DNA of 64,000 nt from positions 38,277-102,276 of the forward strand of contig NZ_BAABWG010000007.1 of the NCBI RefSeq assembly GCF_040372165.1, written 5' to 3'. The first letter of the stretch is position 1. Every line of letters starts with the position of its first letter. The stretch comes from Hydrogenophaga sp040372165 (GTDB lineage Bacteria > Pseudomonadota > Gammaproteobacteria > Burkholderiales > Burkholderiaceae_C). Under the pieces are notes generated by a model, which searched no databases, had not been told where the DNA came from, and was given only the letters and a program-made list of their open reading frames with translations. Both the position numbers and the translations under genes were made by a program. This document shows positions 8,901 through 17,840 of the stretch, piece after piece.

Positions 8901-9953
8901 TCAGCGCTGTGAGCAGGCCCGCGTCACGCGCATCGCCATCTGGGCCAGTGCCGCCCAGGGGTCTCCCGGCCAGCCCTGGGCCTTGAGGCCCTTCACAATG
9001 CCGTCCACCGTGTGGGCATCATCGAGCCAGCGGCCGAGCATGTTGCTGCCCAGAACCGGGAGCACACGCTCCATGAGCTTCTCGCGCATGCCCCACACCC
9101 GGTTCTCCCGAAGCGCCATGGGCATTGGCCGCCCCGCATCCATCGCCGTGCGAATACGGTGCAGTGTCCGGATGTCTTCCGAGAGCGCCCAGTGCACGAG
9201 GACCGGTGCTTCGCCTTCAGCTTGCAAGCCGTCGAGCATGCGCTGGACCCGAACGATCTGGCCGCCGAGCACGGCTTCGGCCAGCTTGAACGGCGTGTAG
9301 CGCGCCACGTTCAGAACAGCCTTTTCCACCTGCTCGTATGACAGCTCCCCTGCCGGATACAACAAGCCCAGCTTCTGGATTTCCTGATGGGCGGCCAGCA
9401 GGTTGCCTTCGACCCTGTCGGCAAAAAAACGCAAGGTGCGCTGACCCTCTTCACCGGACTTGACGTTCTGCCCCTGCGCCTGCAATCGCTGTGCGATCCA
9501 CTGGGGCAAGCCGGTCCGGTCGACGGAATCCATCCTGACGGTCACGCCAAAACTGTCCAGCGCCTTGAACCAGGCACCTTTTTGTGTTTGCCCGTCAAGC
9601 CGCGGCAGCACCACCAGCGTGAGCGTGCTGTCGCTGTCGGCGGCCTGTTCGGCCACCTGCTGCAGTACCTGCGAGCCTTCGCGTCCGGGCTTGCCTGTGG
9701 GAATGCGGATTTCGATGATCTGCTTGTCGGCAAACAGGCTCAGAGAACCACCACTGGCCAGCACCTCACTCCAGTCGTAGTGCTGGCCACCCACTGTGTG
9801 CACGGTGCGTTCGGTGAACCCCTGCGATCTGGCCACGGCGCGAATCGTGTCACCCGCTTCCTGGATCAGCAGCGGCTCGTCCCCATGCAAGGTATACAGG
9901 CCCTTGAGGCCTTTTTGCAGATGTGCGTCGAGCTGTCCCGCTTGAACCTGCAT
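8901..9953 (-). CDS. holA: DNA polymerase III subunit delta
   Basis: HolA is the wrench subunit of the clamp loader: it opens the beta sliding clamp. The protein has 350 residues. The N-terminal domain contains LKGLYTLHGDEPLLIQEAGD, equivalent to the family motif in which a clamp-opening segment and a degenerate ATP-binding fold follow. The C-terminal collar region contains LVHWALSEDIRTLHRI. It follows lptE by 13 bp and is the last gene of leuS-lptE-holA, an order found widely in proteobacteria. Confidence 0.93.
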   Translation of the reverse strand: MQVQAGQLDAHLQKGLKGLYTLHGDEPLLIQEAGDTIRAVARSQGFTERTVHTVGGQHYDWSEVLASGGSLSLFADKQIIEIRIPTGKPGREGSQVLQQVAEQAADSDSTLTLVVLPRLDGQTQKGAWFKALDSFGVTVRMDSVDRTGLPQWIAQRLQAQGQNVKSGEEGQRTLRFFADRVEGNLLAAHQEIQKLGLLYPAGELSYEQVEKAVLNVARYTPFKLAEAVLGGQIVRVQRMLDGLQAEGEAPVLVHWALSEDIRTLHRIRTAMDAGRPMPMALRENRVWGMREKLMERVLPVLGSNMLGRWLDDAHTVDGIVKGLKAQGWPGDPWAALAQMAMRVTRACSQR

Positions 9954-9966
9954 GGTCTGCCGGTGC

Positions 9967-10524
9967 TCAGATCGACTTGACCGCCGCCAGACGGCGCATC
10001 ACCTGCTGGACGATGTCGCCCTGCATGTCTTCGAACATCGACTCTTCTTCGGCGGCCTTGGCCAGTGCAGCCGTCTCGCTGAAGCTGATGTCGCGCTCGA
10101 GCACGATTTCAGCGTCATCGAGCAAAACCCGGCCGTTAAGAGCTTTGAGACCAAAGCGGAACCGGGTGCGCAGCTGAAGCTCTCGCACCTGCCCCGTGGC
10201 GGTTTGCCCCACCACGGCCCGCTCTCGCTGGTCGGTCAGAACATTCAGAACCACCTGCGCCTGACGTTGCTGCTCTGCGGGCGCATTGGCCCCGATGACA
10301 CTCAGGCCGGCCGATCGCAATGCATTCTGCAGTTCGCGAGACACCGGGGCACCCCAGTTGCCGTCAAACCGAATTCGCTCAAAAGCGAACTTGGGCGCCT
10401 TGCGCAGCGTGAACCCACAGCCACTGAGGACAGCCGCCATGGGCAAGGCGCCGGCAGCAGCCAGCCAGGCACGGCGGGAAGAAAGGGGGAGGCGTCGTTG
10501 GGTCATGTTTTCTGCCAGGCTCAT
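9967..10524 (-). CDS. lptE: LPS-assembly lipoprotein LptE
   Basis: LptE plugs the LptD barrel in the outer membrane and helps insert lipopolysaccharide. The 185 residues start with an arginine-rich n-region and a hydrophobic stretch ending in VLSGCGFTLR, a lipobox with Cys as the acylation site followed by the family's typical GFxLR. The C-terminal half is polar with beta-strand character. An internal ATG at 10506 would shorten the n-region by six residues and is also plausible. It sits between leuS (43 bp) and holA (13 bp), so co-transcription is very likely. Confidence 0.92.
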   Translation of the reverse strand: MSLAENMTQRRLPLSSRRAWLAAAGALPMAAVLSGCGFTLRKAPKFAFERIRFDGNWGAPVSRELQNALRSAGLSVIGANAPAEQQRQAQVVLNVLTDQRERAVVGQTATGQVRELQLRTRFRFGLKALNGRVLLDDAEIVLERDISFSETAALAKAAEEESMFEDMQGDIVQQVMRRLAAVKSI

Positions 10525-10567
10525 GTTTGCTCACGGGGCCCGGCAAGCCGGGCCACAGCGTCCTTTT

Positions 10568-13243
10568 TTATACCACCACGTTGACCAGGCGGCCGGGCAC
10601 CACAATGACTTTCTTGGGTGCTGCGCCGTTGGCAAACTTCTCGAAGGCCTCTGTTGCCAGCGCAGCCGCTTCGATGGCGGCTTTGTCAGCACCAGCGGGC
10701 ACGACCACGCTGCCGCGGTGCTTGCCGTTGATCTGCAAGACCAGTTCGATCTCATCGCGCTCAAGTGCCTTCTCATCCACCTGTGGCCAGGCCGCATCCA
10801 GCAAATCCTCGCTCACTTGCGCATAGCCCAGTTCAGCCCAGAGCCCATGGCTCAGGTGCGGCGTGGCCGGGTACAGGCAGCGCAGCAGGATGCCAAAACA
10901 TTCGGCCAGCGCAGCCTTGTCACCATCGCTGCCGTCAGCCTCGCAGGCTTCGAGCGCATTGAGCATCTTCATCGCGCCGGAGACGACGGTGTTGTACTGC
11001 ATGCGCTGGTAGTCGTAATCCACCTGCTTGAGCACGGTGTGCATCTCCAGGCGCAAGGCCTTCGCCGACTTCGACTGCGCTGCACCGCCCACGGCAGCGG
11101 CATGCGCGCCCGAGACACCCATTTCCGAGAGTTTGGCGCCGAAGTTCCACACGCGGCGCAGGAAGCGGTAGCTGCCTTCCACGGCCGCATCGTTCCACTC
11201 CAGGGTGGCCTCAGGTGGCGCCGTGAACATGGTGTAAAGACGGGCGGTATCAGCACCGTACTTCTCGATCAACTCCTGCGGATCGACCCCGTTGTTCTTG
11301 GACTTGGACATGGTGCCCACGCCCTCGTAGTCGATTTCGGTGCCCGCCGGCAGATCGCCGACCGCGTTCTTGAGCTTGGCACCCACGATCTTGCCGCCAT
11401 CGTCGAGCACGTGCTCCACGTCATGCGGCCAGAAATACTCTTTGGCGCCCTTGTCGGTCCGACGAGAGTAGATGTGATTGAGCACCATGCCCTGCGTCAG
11501 CAGCTTGGTGAAAGGTTCGTCCACTTTCACCAGGCCCATGTCACGCATGACCTTGGTCCAGAAGCGCGCGTACAACAGGTGCAGGATGGCGTGCTCGATA
11601 CCGCCGATGTACTGATCCATCGGCATCCAGTAGTCCGCACCACCGGCGACCATGGCATCTGCGTTGGTCGGGTCGCAATAGCGCATGAAATACCAGGACG
11701 AATCCACGAAGGTGTCCATGGTGTCGGTCTCGCGCCGGGCGGGTTTGCCGCAGCACGGGCAATCCACCTGCAGGAATGCCTCGCACTTGTTCAGCGGGTT
11801 GCCACTGCCGTCTGGCACCAGGTCTTCCGGCAGGCGCACCGGCAAGTCCTTCTCGGGCACCGGCACCGGGCCGCAGGCCTCGCAATGGATGATCGGGATT
11901 GGCGTGCCCCAGTAGCGCTGGCGGCTGATGCCCCAGTCGCGCAGACGGTAAGTGGTTTTCTTCTCGCCCAGGCCCTTGTCGCCCAAGGTGGCAGCCACTT
12001 TGTCCACGGCCGTCTTGAGGCCCAGACCATCGAGCTCACCGGAGTTGATGCACACACCGCGCTGTTTGTCGGCATACCACTCGGCCCAGGCGGTGTCGGA
12101 GAAGGTCTCGCCTTCTACAGCCACCACCTGCTTGATTGCAATGCCGTACTTGAGCGCGAACGCGAAATCGCGCTCGTCGTGCGCGGGCACGCCCATCACA
12201 GCGCCGTCGCCGTAGCTCATCAGCACATAGTTGCCGACCCAGACCTCGACCTGCGCGCCGGTGAGCGGATGCGTGACGAACATGCCCGTGGGCATACCCA
12301 GCTTTTCCTGGGTGGCCAGTTCGGCCTCGGTGGTGCCGCCCTGTTTGCATTCTTCGATGAAGGCGGCCAGCTTGGCGTTGCCCGCCGCCGCCTGCATGGC
12401 GATCGGGTGCTCTGGCGCCACCGCGCAGAAGGTCACGCCCATGATGGTGTCGGCACGCGTGGTGAACACGTACATGCGGCCATCGCCGATCAGTGCGCCG
12501 TCAGCGCCCTTGATCTCGTGCGTGAACGCAAAGCGCACACCTTCGCTCTTGCCGATCCAGTTCTCCTGCATCAGGCGAACCTTGTCCGGCCAGCCGTCCA
12601 GCGATGCCTTGTCGTTGCCGACTTGAACGTGGTCAAGCAGTTCGTCGGCGTAGGCCGTGATGTTCAGGTAGTAGCCCGGGATTTCGCGTTTTTCCACCAG
12701 CGCACCGGTGCGCCAGCCTCGGCCATCGATCACCTGCTCGTTGGCCAGCACGGTCTGGTCCACCGGGTCCCAGTTCACGACCTGGGTCTTGCGGTAGGCA
12801 ATGCCTTTTTCCAGCATCTTGATGAACAGCCACTGGTTCCACCTGTAGTATTCAGGGGAGCAGGTGGCGACCTCGCGCGACCAGTCGATGGCCAGACCCA
12901 TGGCCTGCATCTGGCGCTTCATGTAGTCGATGTTCTCGTACGTCCACTTGGCCGGCGGCACGCCGTTCTTCAACGCGGCGTTCTCGGCCGGCAGGCCGAA
13001 CGCATCCCAGCCCATGGGCATGAGCACGTTGTAACCGTTCATGCGCAGCTGGCGCGTGAGCATGTCGTTGATGGTGTAGTTGCGCACGTGGCCCATGTGC
13101 AGCTTGCCGCTGGGGTACGGCAGCATGGAGCAGGCATAGAACTTCTTCTTGCCCTCTTCTTCCGTCACACGATAGGCGTCGCGCGCGTTCCAGTGGGCTT
13201 GGGCGGCCTGTTCAACCGCCTTGTGATCGTATTGGTCTTGCAT
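10568..13243 (-). CDS. leuS: leucyl-tRNA synthetase
   Basis: This class I aminoacyl-tRNA synthetase charges tRNA-Leu. From the start MQDQYDHKAVEQ the protein has 891 residues. The HIGH-equivalent HMGH is at residues 49-52 in PYPSGKLHMGHVRNY, and the KMSKS-type loop GTMSKSKNNGVDP is near residue 644. The CP1 editing domain (TTRADTIMGVTF, GVPAHDERD) and a zinc-binding pair CPCCGK lie between them. An upstream in-frame ATG at 13360 would add 39 residues unlike any LeuS N-terminus and was rejected. It heads leuS-lptE-holA, 149 bp downstream of exbD. Confidence 0.97.
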   Translation of the reverse strand: MQDQYDHKAVEQAAQAHWNARDAYRVTEEEGKKKFYACSMLPYPSGKLHMGHVRNYTINDMLTRQLRMNGYNVLMPMGWDAFGLPAENAALKNGVPPAKWTYENIDYMKRQMQAMGLAIDWSREVATCSPEYYRWNQWLFIKMLEKGIAYRKTQVVNWDPVDQTVLANEQVIDGRGWRTGALVEKREIPGYYLNITAYADELLDHVQVGNDKASLDGWPDKVRLMQENWIGKSEGVRFAFTHEIKGADGALIGDGRMYVFTTRADTIMGVTFCAVAPEHPIAMQAAAGNAKLAAFIEECKQGGTTEAELATQEKLGMPTGMFVTHPLTGAQVEVWVGNYVLMSYGDGAVMGVPAHDERDFAFALKYGIAIKQVVAVEGETFSDTAWAEWYADKQRGVCINSGELDGLGLKTAVDKVAATLGDKGLGEKKTTYRLRDWGISRQRYWGTPIPIIHCEACGPVPVPEKDLPVRLPEDLVPDGSGNPLNKCEAFLQVDCPCCGKPARRETDTMDTFVDSSWYFMRYCDPTNADAMVAGGADYWMPMDQYIGGIEHAILHLLYARFWTKVMRDMGLVKVDEPFTKLLTQGMVLNHIYSRRTDKGAKEYFWPHDVEHVLDDGGKIVGAKLKNAVGDLPAGTEIDYEGVGTMSKSKNNGVDPQELIEKYGADTARLYTMFTAPPEATLEWNDAAVEGSYRFLRRVWNFGAKLSEMGVSGAHAAAVGGAAQSKSAKALRLEMHTVLKQVDYDYQRMQYNTVVSGAMKMLNALEACEADGSDGDKAALAECFGILLRCLYPATPHLSHGLWAELGYAQVSEDLLDAAWPQVDEKALERDEIELVLQINGKHRGSVVVPAGADKAAIEAAALATEAFEKFANGAAPKKVIVVPGRLVNVVV

Positions 13244-13392
13244 GAATGGTCGACTGGCAGCGAGCAGCCCCCATGGGCTGGACGGTGCAGGGTCCGATAA
13301 TTTCTGGGGCAGGGTTCGCGCCATGCCAGACAGCAGACTGCCCACTGGCGCGCGAACCAAACCCCTGATTTTAGGCGCAGGAGGCGATGACC

Positions 13393-13854
13393 TCAGGGCG
13401 TATCCGGTGACGGCAGTCCCATGGCCTCGGCGGACGCCGAATCCGTCATGAACCCGATACGACGCAATCCGGCCTTCTGGACAGCTGCCACCATGCGGGC
13501 AATGTGCTCATAAGCCACCCGCTTGTCCGCCCGCAGCCTGACTTCCTGGGTGGCATTGGCTGCGGCAGCGCGGCCCAGGCGAGCCTCCAGCTCAGTCCAG
13601 GTCACCGCCTGGCCATCCCAGTGGGGCTGGCCCTCCGGGGTGATGGCCACGTTCAGGGCTTCAGCCTCATCAGCGCTGACCTCTGTCGGCGGCGACAGAG
13701 GCGGCAGGTCCAGTGCCAGCCGATCGGCCATGAGCGGCGCCGCGATCATGAAAATGACCAGCAGAACCAGCATGACGTCCACCAGCGGCGTGACGTTGAT
13801 TTCAGCCATGGGCCGATGGGCAGAGATGGGCTTCTCCAGCCGACCGAAGCTCAC
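13393..13854 (-). CDS. biopolymer transport protein ExbD/TolR
   Basis: The 153-residue protein has one N-terminal membrane helix (VDVMLVLLVIFMIAAPLMA) and a periplasmic domain, the ExbD/TolR plan. The conserved Asp in VTPLVDVML is the proton-path residue. The GTG at 13854 overlaps the exbB stop codon; an ATG at 13809, just before AEINVTPLVD, is an alternative start. Together with ExbB it forms a proton-driven stator that energises TonB or TolA. No tonB, tolA or pal lies beside it, so which system it serves is not decided here. Confidence 0.88.
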   Translation of the reverse strand: MSFGRLEKPISAHRPMAEINVTPLVDVMLVLLVIFMIAAPLMADRLALDLPPLSPPTEVSADEAEALNVAITPEGQPHWDGQAVTWTELEARLGRAAAANATQEVRLRADKRVAYEHIARMVAAVQKAGLRRIGFMTDSASAEAMGLPSPDTP

Positions 13855-14519
13855 TCGGCCTCCCCGGCCCGTGCACCCGGCGCCACCAGCGCACGCAAAT
13901 CGAACGCAAATCCTTCGAGGTCGGCTTCCAGGCGCACGATCAGTCGGCCATACACGTTATAGGCAAGCACCGCAGGAATCGCCACCGCCAGGCCAGCAGC
14001 AGTCATCACCAGGGCTTCCCCCACCGGGCCCGATACCTGCTCGATTCGAAAGCGACCATCAGCACCGATATCAACCAGCGCGTGGTAGATGCCCCAGACC
14101 GTGCCCAGCAGGCCGACAAACGGCGCAGTGGCACCTACTGTGGCCAACAGAACCTGTCCGTACTGCAGGCGTCGCAGCACCTGGTGCAAGGCGTCCCGCA
14201 ATGCCCGTGTCAGACGGTCTGCCCGGTCACCTGATGCTGCGAGCGTTCCACCCACCGCCTGGTCAAGACTGGCCACGGCGCGCACCAGCGGCGCAACCAG
14301 ATCGCCGCCGCGCCCTCCACCCAGGGCTGTCTCACCAGCGCCCAGATCAGGGGCCGCCCAGAAGCGGTCAAATGCAGCCTGAACACGGCTCTCCACGCCA
14401 AACAGCAGCCACGCCTTCCAGAGCACGACCACCCATGACACCACGGACATCAGCAACAACAGGAGCGCCACACCTTGCGTCAGCGCATCACCTTGAAGAA
14501 TCGTCTGCCAAATGCCCAT
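13851..14519 (-). CDS. MotA/TolQ/ExbB proton channel family protein
   Basis: The 222-residue protein has three expected membrane helices: one near the N-terminus (LLLLLMSVVSWVVVLWKAW) and two in the second half. ATVGATAPFVGLLGTVWGIYHA is the family signature, and GPVGEALVMTAAGLAVAIPAV is the last helix. It is the channel-forming partner of the ExbD/TolR-like gene, with which it overlaps by four bases. It follows dapB by 68 bp. It may be annotated exbB or tolQ; sequence alone does not settle this. Confidence 0.9.
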   Translation of the reverse strand: MGIWQTILQGDALTQGVALLLLLMSVVSWVVVLWKAWLLFGVESRVQAAFDRFWAAPDLGAGETALGGGRGGDLVAPLVRAVASLDQAVGGTLAASGDRADRLTRALRDALHQVLRRLQYGQVLLATVGATAPFVGLLGTVWGIYHALVDIGADGRFRIEQVSGPVGEALVMTAAGLAVAIPAVLAYNVYGRLIVRLEADLEGFAFDLRALVAPGARAGEAE

Positions 14520-14587
14520 GAGCCCTCAGCCGGGGAAAGTTGATGACATTGCCCGAACGGGCACAGTGCACTGGGAACTCACGCGGA

Positions 14588-15415
14588 TCAGCGCAGGCCC
14601 AGCACGTCAAACATGTCGAACAGGCCGGTTTTCTTGCCAGCCAGGAAACGGGCAGCACGCACACTGCCCTGCGCATAACCGGCCCGGTTGCCTGACTTGT
14701 GCGAGATTTCGATGCGCTCGCCGGTGCCGGCAAACAGCACGGTGTGATCCCCCACGATGTCACCCCCGCGAATGGTGGCAAAACCGATGGTCGACGGATC
14801 ACGCTCCCCGGTCACGCCTTCGCGACCGTAGACAGCACAGGTCTTGAGATCCCGTCCCAGCGCGTCTGCGACGATCTCGCCCATTTTGAGGGCGGTGCCA
14901 CTGGGCGCATCCACCTTGTGCCGGTGATGGGCCTCGATGATCTCAATGTCATAGCCGGTGGACAGCGCCTTGGCGGCCAGCTCCAGCAACTTGAAGGTCA
15001 CATTCACACCCACGCTCATGTTGGGTGCAAAAACGATGGCGATCGACTCTGCAGCCTTGGCAATGCGAGCCTTCTCGTCCTCGGAGAAACCGGTGGTGCC
15101 AATGACCATGTTCACGCCGTGTTTGACGCAGGCATCCAGATGCACCAGCGTGCCTTCAGGGCGAGTGAAGTCGATCAGGCACTGGCTGCCGGACAGGCCG
15201 GAAGCCAGATCAGAAGTGATTTTCACGCCCAGATCGCCGCCGGAGGTCGCACCTGCGTCCTGTCCCAGAGAGGGACTTCCGTCCCGGTCCAGCGCGCCCG
15301 TGAGACGGCAGTCGCCCGAATGCCGCACGGCATCCACCAGCATTTGTCCCATCCGACCGCTGGCACCGGCCACACATATGCCAACCCCTGCAGGGTTGCG
15401 ACTGTCCTCACTCAT
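14588..15415 (-). CDS. dapB: 4-hydroxy-tetrahydrodipicolinate reductase
   Basis: DapB reduces 4-hydroxy-tetrahydrodipicolinate with NAD(P)H in the lysine and diaminopimelate pathway. The 275 residues contain the nucleotide loop VAGASGRMGQML, the IGTTGFSEDE motif, APNMSVGVNV, and EAHHRHKVDAPSGTAL, whose histidines and lysine form the catalytic site. The ATG at 15415 shares bases with the bamE stop codon (TGATG), so the two genes are translationally coupled. An adjacent TTG one codon earlier is less likely. Confidence 0.96.
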   Translation of the reverse strand: MSEDSRNPAGVGICVAGASGRMGQMLVDAVRHSGDCRLTGALDRDGSPSLGQDAGATSGGDLGVKITSDLASGLSGSQCLIDFTRPEGTLVHLDACVKHGVNMVIGTTGFSEDEKARIAKAAESIAIVFAPNMSVGVNVTFKLLELAAKALSTGYDIEIIEAHHRHKVDAPSGTALKMGEIVADALGRDLKTCAVYGREGVTGERDPSTIGFATIRGGDIVGDHTVLFAGTGERIEISHKSGNRAGYAQGSVRAARFLAGKKTGLFDMFDVLGLR

Positions 15416-15999
15416 CAATTGGCTCCGTTGCCGCTCTCCAGCGGCGGGTAGGTTCGCGACGGCCTGGCGGCGTCTTCATCGTTTCCGGCGGACGAACGCG
15501 GGTTCTTGTTGGCAAAGGCTTCGAGCTGCTCGGGCGTGGCCTGCAGATCCGGCGCGTCTCCGCTGCGACGGGATTTGTTCAGCGAGGACACAAATTCGTT
15601 CTCGGAAGGCATTTCGTCAGCGTCGAAGCGTTCAAGCACGTCGTCCTTGAAGAAGACGGTGAGCTTGCGGCTTTGGGCTTCCTGTCCCTGCCGTTTGAGC
15701 GTGAAGACGTAATCCCAGCGGTTGGAGTGGAAAACACTGGTGAGCAATGGTGTCCCCAGAATGCCCTGTACCTGGCCGCGTGCCATGCCGGTCTCAAGCA
15801 TCGCCACCTGTTCGCGGGTGATGACGTTGCCCTGCAGGATGTCGATCTTGTAGGGGGTGACCAGGCCACCCACCTCCGACATGTCGGGGATGCTCTGGGA
15901 CAGACCTGAGCACGCAGTCAGCAACAGCGCAGAAAAGCCTGCCGCCACAAGGCGGCCAGCGCGGGCCTGAGGCCGGATGAACATGAATGGAGATCGCAT
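15415..15999 (-). CDS. bamE: outer membrane assembly lipoprotein BamE (SmpA/OmlA)
   Basis: BamE is a small lipoprotein of the BAM complex that inserts outer-membrane beta-barrels. From the ATG at 15999 the protein has 194 residues, with a signal sequence ending in LLLTACSGLSQS, a lipobox with Cys about residue 30. The SmpA/OmlA domain follows: YKIDILQGNVITREQVAMLE, then GMARGQVQGILGTPLL and a strand-rich end. The ~50-residue polar C-terminal extension is longer than in E. coli BamE. An ATG at 15984 is an equally reasonable start; neither has a clear ribosome binding site. It is divergent from fur, an arrangement common in betaproteobacteria. Confidence 0.92.
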   Translation of the reverse strand: MRSPFMFIRPQARAGRLVAAGFSALLLTACSGLSQSIPDMSEVGGLVTPYKIDILQGNVITREQVAMLETGMARGQVQGILGTPLLTSVFHSNRWDYVFTLKRQGQEAQSRKLTVFFKDDVLERFDADEMPSENEFVSSLNKSRRSGDAPDLQATPEQLEAFANKNPRSSAGNDEDAARPSRTYPPLESGNGAN

Positions 16000-16093
16000 G
16001 TGATGGGTCGACAGTCTTGTCCGGGCCAGCCGGACACTGGACCTTCGGCGCAGGGATTTCCCCGCCCGATGACCGCAGGAGGTCTGCTGGCGA

Positions 16094-16111
16094 TATGATT
16101 TAGGCATTGTA
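16094..16111. promoter_or_regulatory. candidate divergent -10 elements between bamE and fur
   Basis: In the 216-bp bamE/fur spacer, the minus strand reads TACAAT at 16106-16111, a good -10 for bamE. The plus strand reads TATGAT at 16094-16099, a possible -10 for fur. Neither has a strong -35 element at the right distance. No inverted repeat resembling a canonical Fur box was seen. Confidence 0.4.
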
Positions 16112-16215
16112 GCTTCCGGGCATTGGAGCGCTCACACCGCCCCAATGTTCCCTGACCCACCGGGGCCGGCCACACGGGCCGGGCCCGAAGCACAAGCCAG
16201 ACGGGTGTCTCGCGC

Positions 16216-16650
16216 ATGACCAATATCGAAGAACTCAAGAACACCGGCCTCAAGGCCACCCTGCCCCGACTGAAGATTCTGGAGGTGTTCCAGAATGCCA
16301 AAGAGCGCCACATGACGGCCGAGGACGTCTACCGCGCACTTCTGGACGACCGCTCCGATATCGGACTGGCTACTGTCTACCGGGTGCTGATGCAGTTTGA
16401 GCAAGCCGGACTGCTGACCCGCAGCAACTTTGAATCCGGCAAAGCCGTCTACGAGCTCAATGAGGGCCAGCACCACGACCACCTGGTGTGCCTTGACTGC
16501 GGACGTGTCGAAGAGTTCTTTGACCCGGAAATCGAGAAACGCCAGCACGCCATTGCCCAGGCAAAAGGGTTTGAGCTGCAGGAGCATGCCCTCTCGCTGT
16601 ATGCGAGCTGCACCAAGAAGGACTGCCCTCACCGGGAAAACAAGGGCTGA
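16216..16650 (+). CDS. fur: ferric uptake regulator Fur
   Basis: Fur is an Fe2+-dependent dimeric repressor of iron-uptake genes. The 144-residue protein has an N-terminal winged helix (residues 1-83, with ATVYRVLMQFEQAGL as the recognition region) and a C-terminal dimer and metal domain. HHDHLVCLDC at residues 86-95 supplies the family's metal-binding His residues and a zinc Cys pair, and CTKKDC near the C-terminus supplies the second pair. Its 3' end is followed by a bidirectional terminator shared with hprK. Confidence 0.96.
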   Translation: MTNIEELKNTGLKATLPRLKILEVFQNAKERHMTAEDVYRALLDDRSDIGLATVYRVLMQFEQAGLLTRSNFESGKAVYELNEGQHHDHLVCLDCGRVEEFFDPEIEKRQHAIAQAKGFELQEHALSLYASCTKKDCPHRENKG

Positions 16651-16689
16651 ACCCGCTGTCACAGCATAGGTCAACCGCGACCCACCACG

Positions 16690-16717
16690 AAAAAGCCCTG
16701 GAACCCGGGGCTTTTTT
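16690..16717. terminator. bidirectional intrinsic terminator between fur and hprK
   Basis: AAAAAGCCC (16690-16698) and GGGCTTTTT (16708-16716) form a 9-bp stem with a 9-base loop, flanked by an A-run and a T-run. It can therefore terminate both fur and the convergent hprK. Confidence 0.9.
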
Positions 16718-16743
16718 ATGGCGTCCGGATCGGTGGATCCGTA

Positions 16744-17694
16744 TCAGTCTCCTCGGGCCATCGCCGCGTGGTGGCGTGCGACGAATTCGCGATACGTATC
16801 GATGCCGCGCAACTGCAAGATCGTGTTCCTCACCGCAGCCTCAACCAGCACCGCAATGTTGCGGCCGGCCACCACCTGGATGACGGCCTTTCTCACCGGC
16901 ACGCCCAGCACGTCCTGAAACAGGGGTTCGTAGGGCATGCGCTCGTAATCGCGCTCCATGGTTTCCCGGCGCACCAGATGCACGATCAGCTGGAGCCGCA
17001 TCTTGCGGCGAACCGCTGTTTCGCCAAAGATGGCCTTGATGTCCAGCAGGCCAATTCCGCGCACCTCCAGAAGGTTTTGCAGCAGCTCGGGACAGCGCCC
17101 CTCAATACTGGTCTGATTGATGCGAAACAGGTCCACGGCATCGTCTGCCACCAGTCCGTGGCCGCGGGAGACTAGTTCAAGCCCCAGTTCACTCTTGCCC
17201 AGACCGGATTCACCCGTGATCAGCACCCCCATGCCCAGGATGTCCATGAACACCCCGTGCATGGACTCGCGATCAGCAAAGTGCCGCGACAGGTAGGCCC
17301 GCATCACATCAATGACGAAAGCCGCCGGCTCCGGTGACGCAAACATCGGAATCTGCGCGCGCTCACACATGGCACGCACCTCGTCAGGCACCGGCTGTCC
17401 GTCTGCCACCACCAGAACAGGCGGCTCCAGCGTCACGATCCGGGAAATCCTGCGGCTGTTGTCCGCAGGGCTGTCGCTGCTGAGATAAGCCACCTCCCTC
17501 TCGCCCAGCACCTGGACGCGATAGGGGTGGATGTAGTTCAGGTAGCCCACCAGATCGGCGCCGGAGCGAGCCTGGCGAATGGCCACCTCGTCAAAGCGCC
17601 GCTCGGACGCCCCCAATCCGGCGACCCACTGCCATTTCAGGGAGTCACGGTGGTCTTCAAATAGGACGTCTGCACTGACGACGGTGGGCTTCAT
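16744..17694 (-). CDS. hprK: HPr kinase/phosphorylase
   Basis: HprK phosphorylates and dephosphorylates the regulatory serine of HPr. The 316-residue protein has the family's N-terminal domain and a C-terminal kinase domain with the P-loop GESGLGKSE at 161-169 and the following SRGHGLVADDAVD. The signature EVRGIGLLDIKAIFG is also present. In betaproteobacteria it belongs to a partial PTS that regulates rather than transports sugar. ptsN is directly upstream; ptsH and ptsI are not in the window, and neither is rapZ, a common neighbour. Confidence 0.95.
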   Translation of the reverse strand: MKPTVVSADVLFEDHRDSLKWQWVAGLGASERRFDEVAIRQARSGADLVGYLNYIHPYRVQVLGEREVAYLSSDSPADNSRRISRIVTLEPPVLVVADGQPVPDEVRAMCERAQIPMFASPEPAAFVIDVMRAYLSRHFADRESMHGVFMDILGMGVLITGESGLGKSELGLELVSRGHGLVADDAVDLFRINQTSIEGRCPELLQNLLEVRGIGLLDIKAIFGETAVRRKMRLQLIVHLVRRETMERDYERMPYEPLFQDVLGVPVRKAVIQVVAGRNIAVLVEAAVRNTILQLRGIDTYREFVARHHAAMARGD

Positions 17695-17795
17695 GGCGGC
17701 TCAACACTGAATCGGGCAATACGGGAAAGATCGCTGCAACAAGCGCAGCGGCCTGAACGCAGTATCGCAGATCGTTCAAAGCCAGCGCCCAAATG

Positions 17796-17821
17796 AAAAA
17801 GCCGCCCTGCAAAGGCGGCTT
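17796..17821 (-). terminator. intrinsic terminator after ptsN
   Basis: On the minus strand, AAGCCGCC and GGCGGCTT (17799-17806 and 17814-17821) form an 8-bp stem followed by a T-run. It lies 20 bp after the ptsN stop codon and before hprK, so hprK may be expressed from read-through or from its own promoter. Confidence 0.88.
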
Positions 17822-17840
17822 GACGGGATGAGCAACAGAC

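Noticed and set aside
10286..13300. A 1004-codon open frame on the plus strand opposite leuS
   Set aside because: It is exactly antisense to a clear leucyl-tRNA synthetase; its His/Gln/Val-rich composition is what GC-rich codon use produces on the opposite strand.
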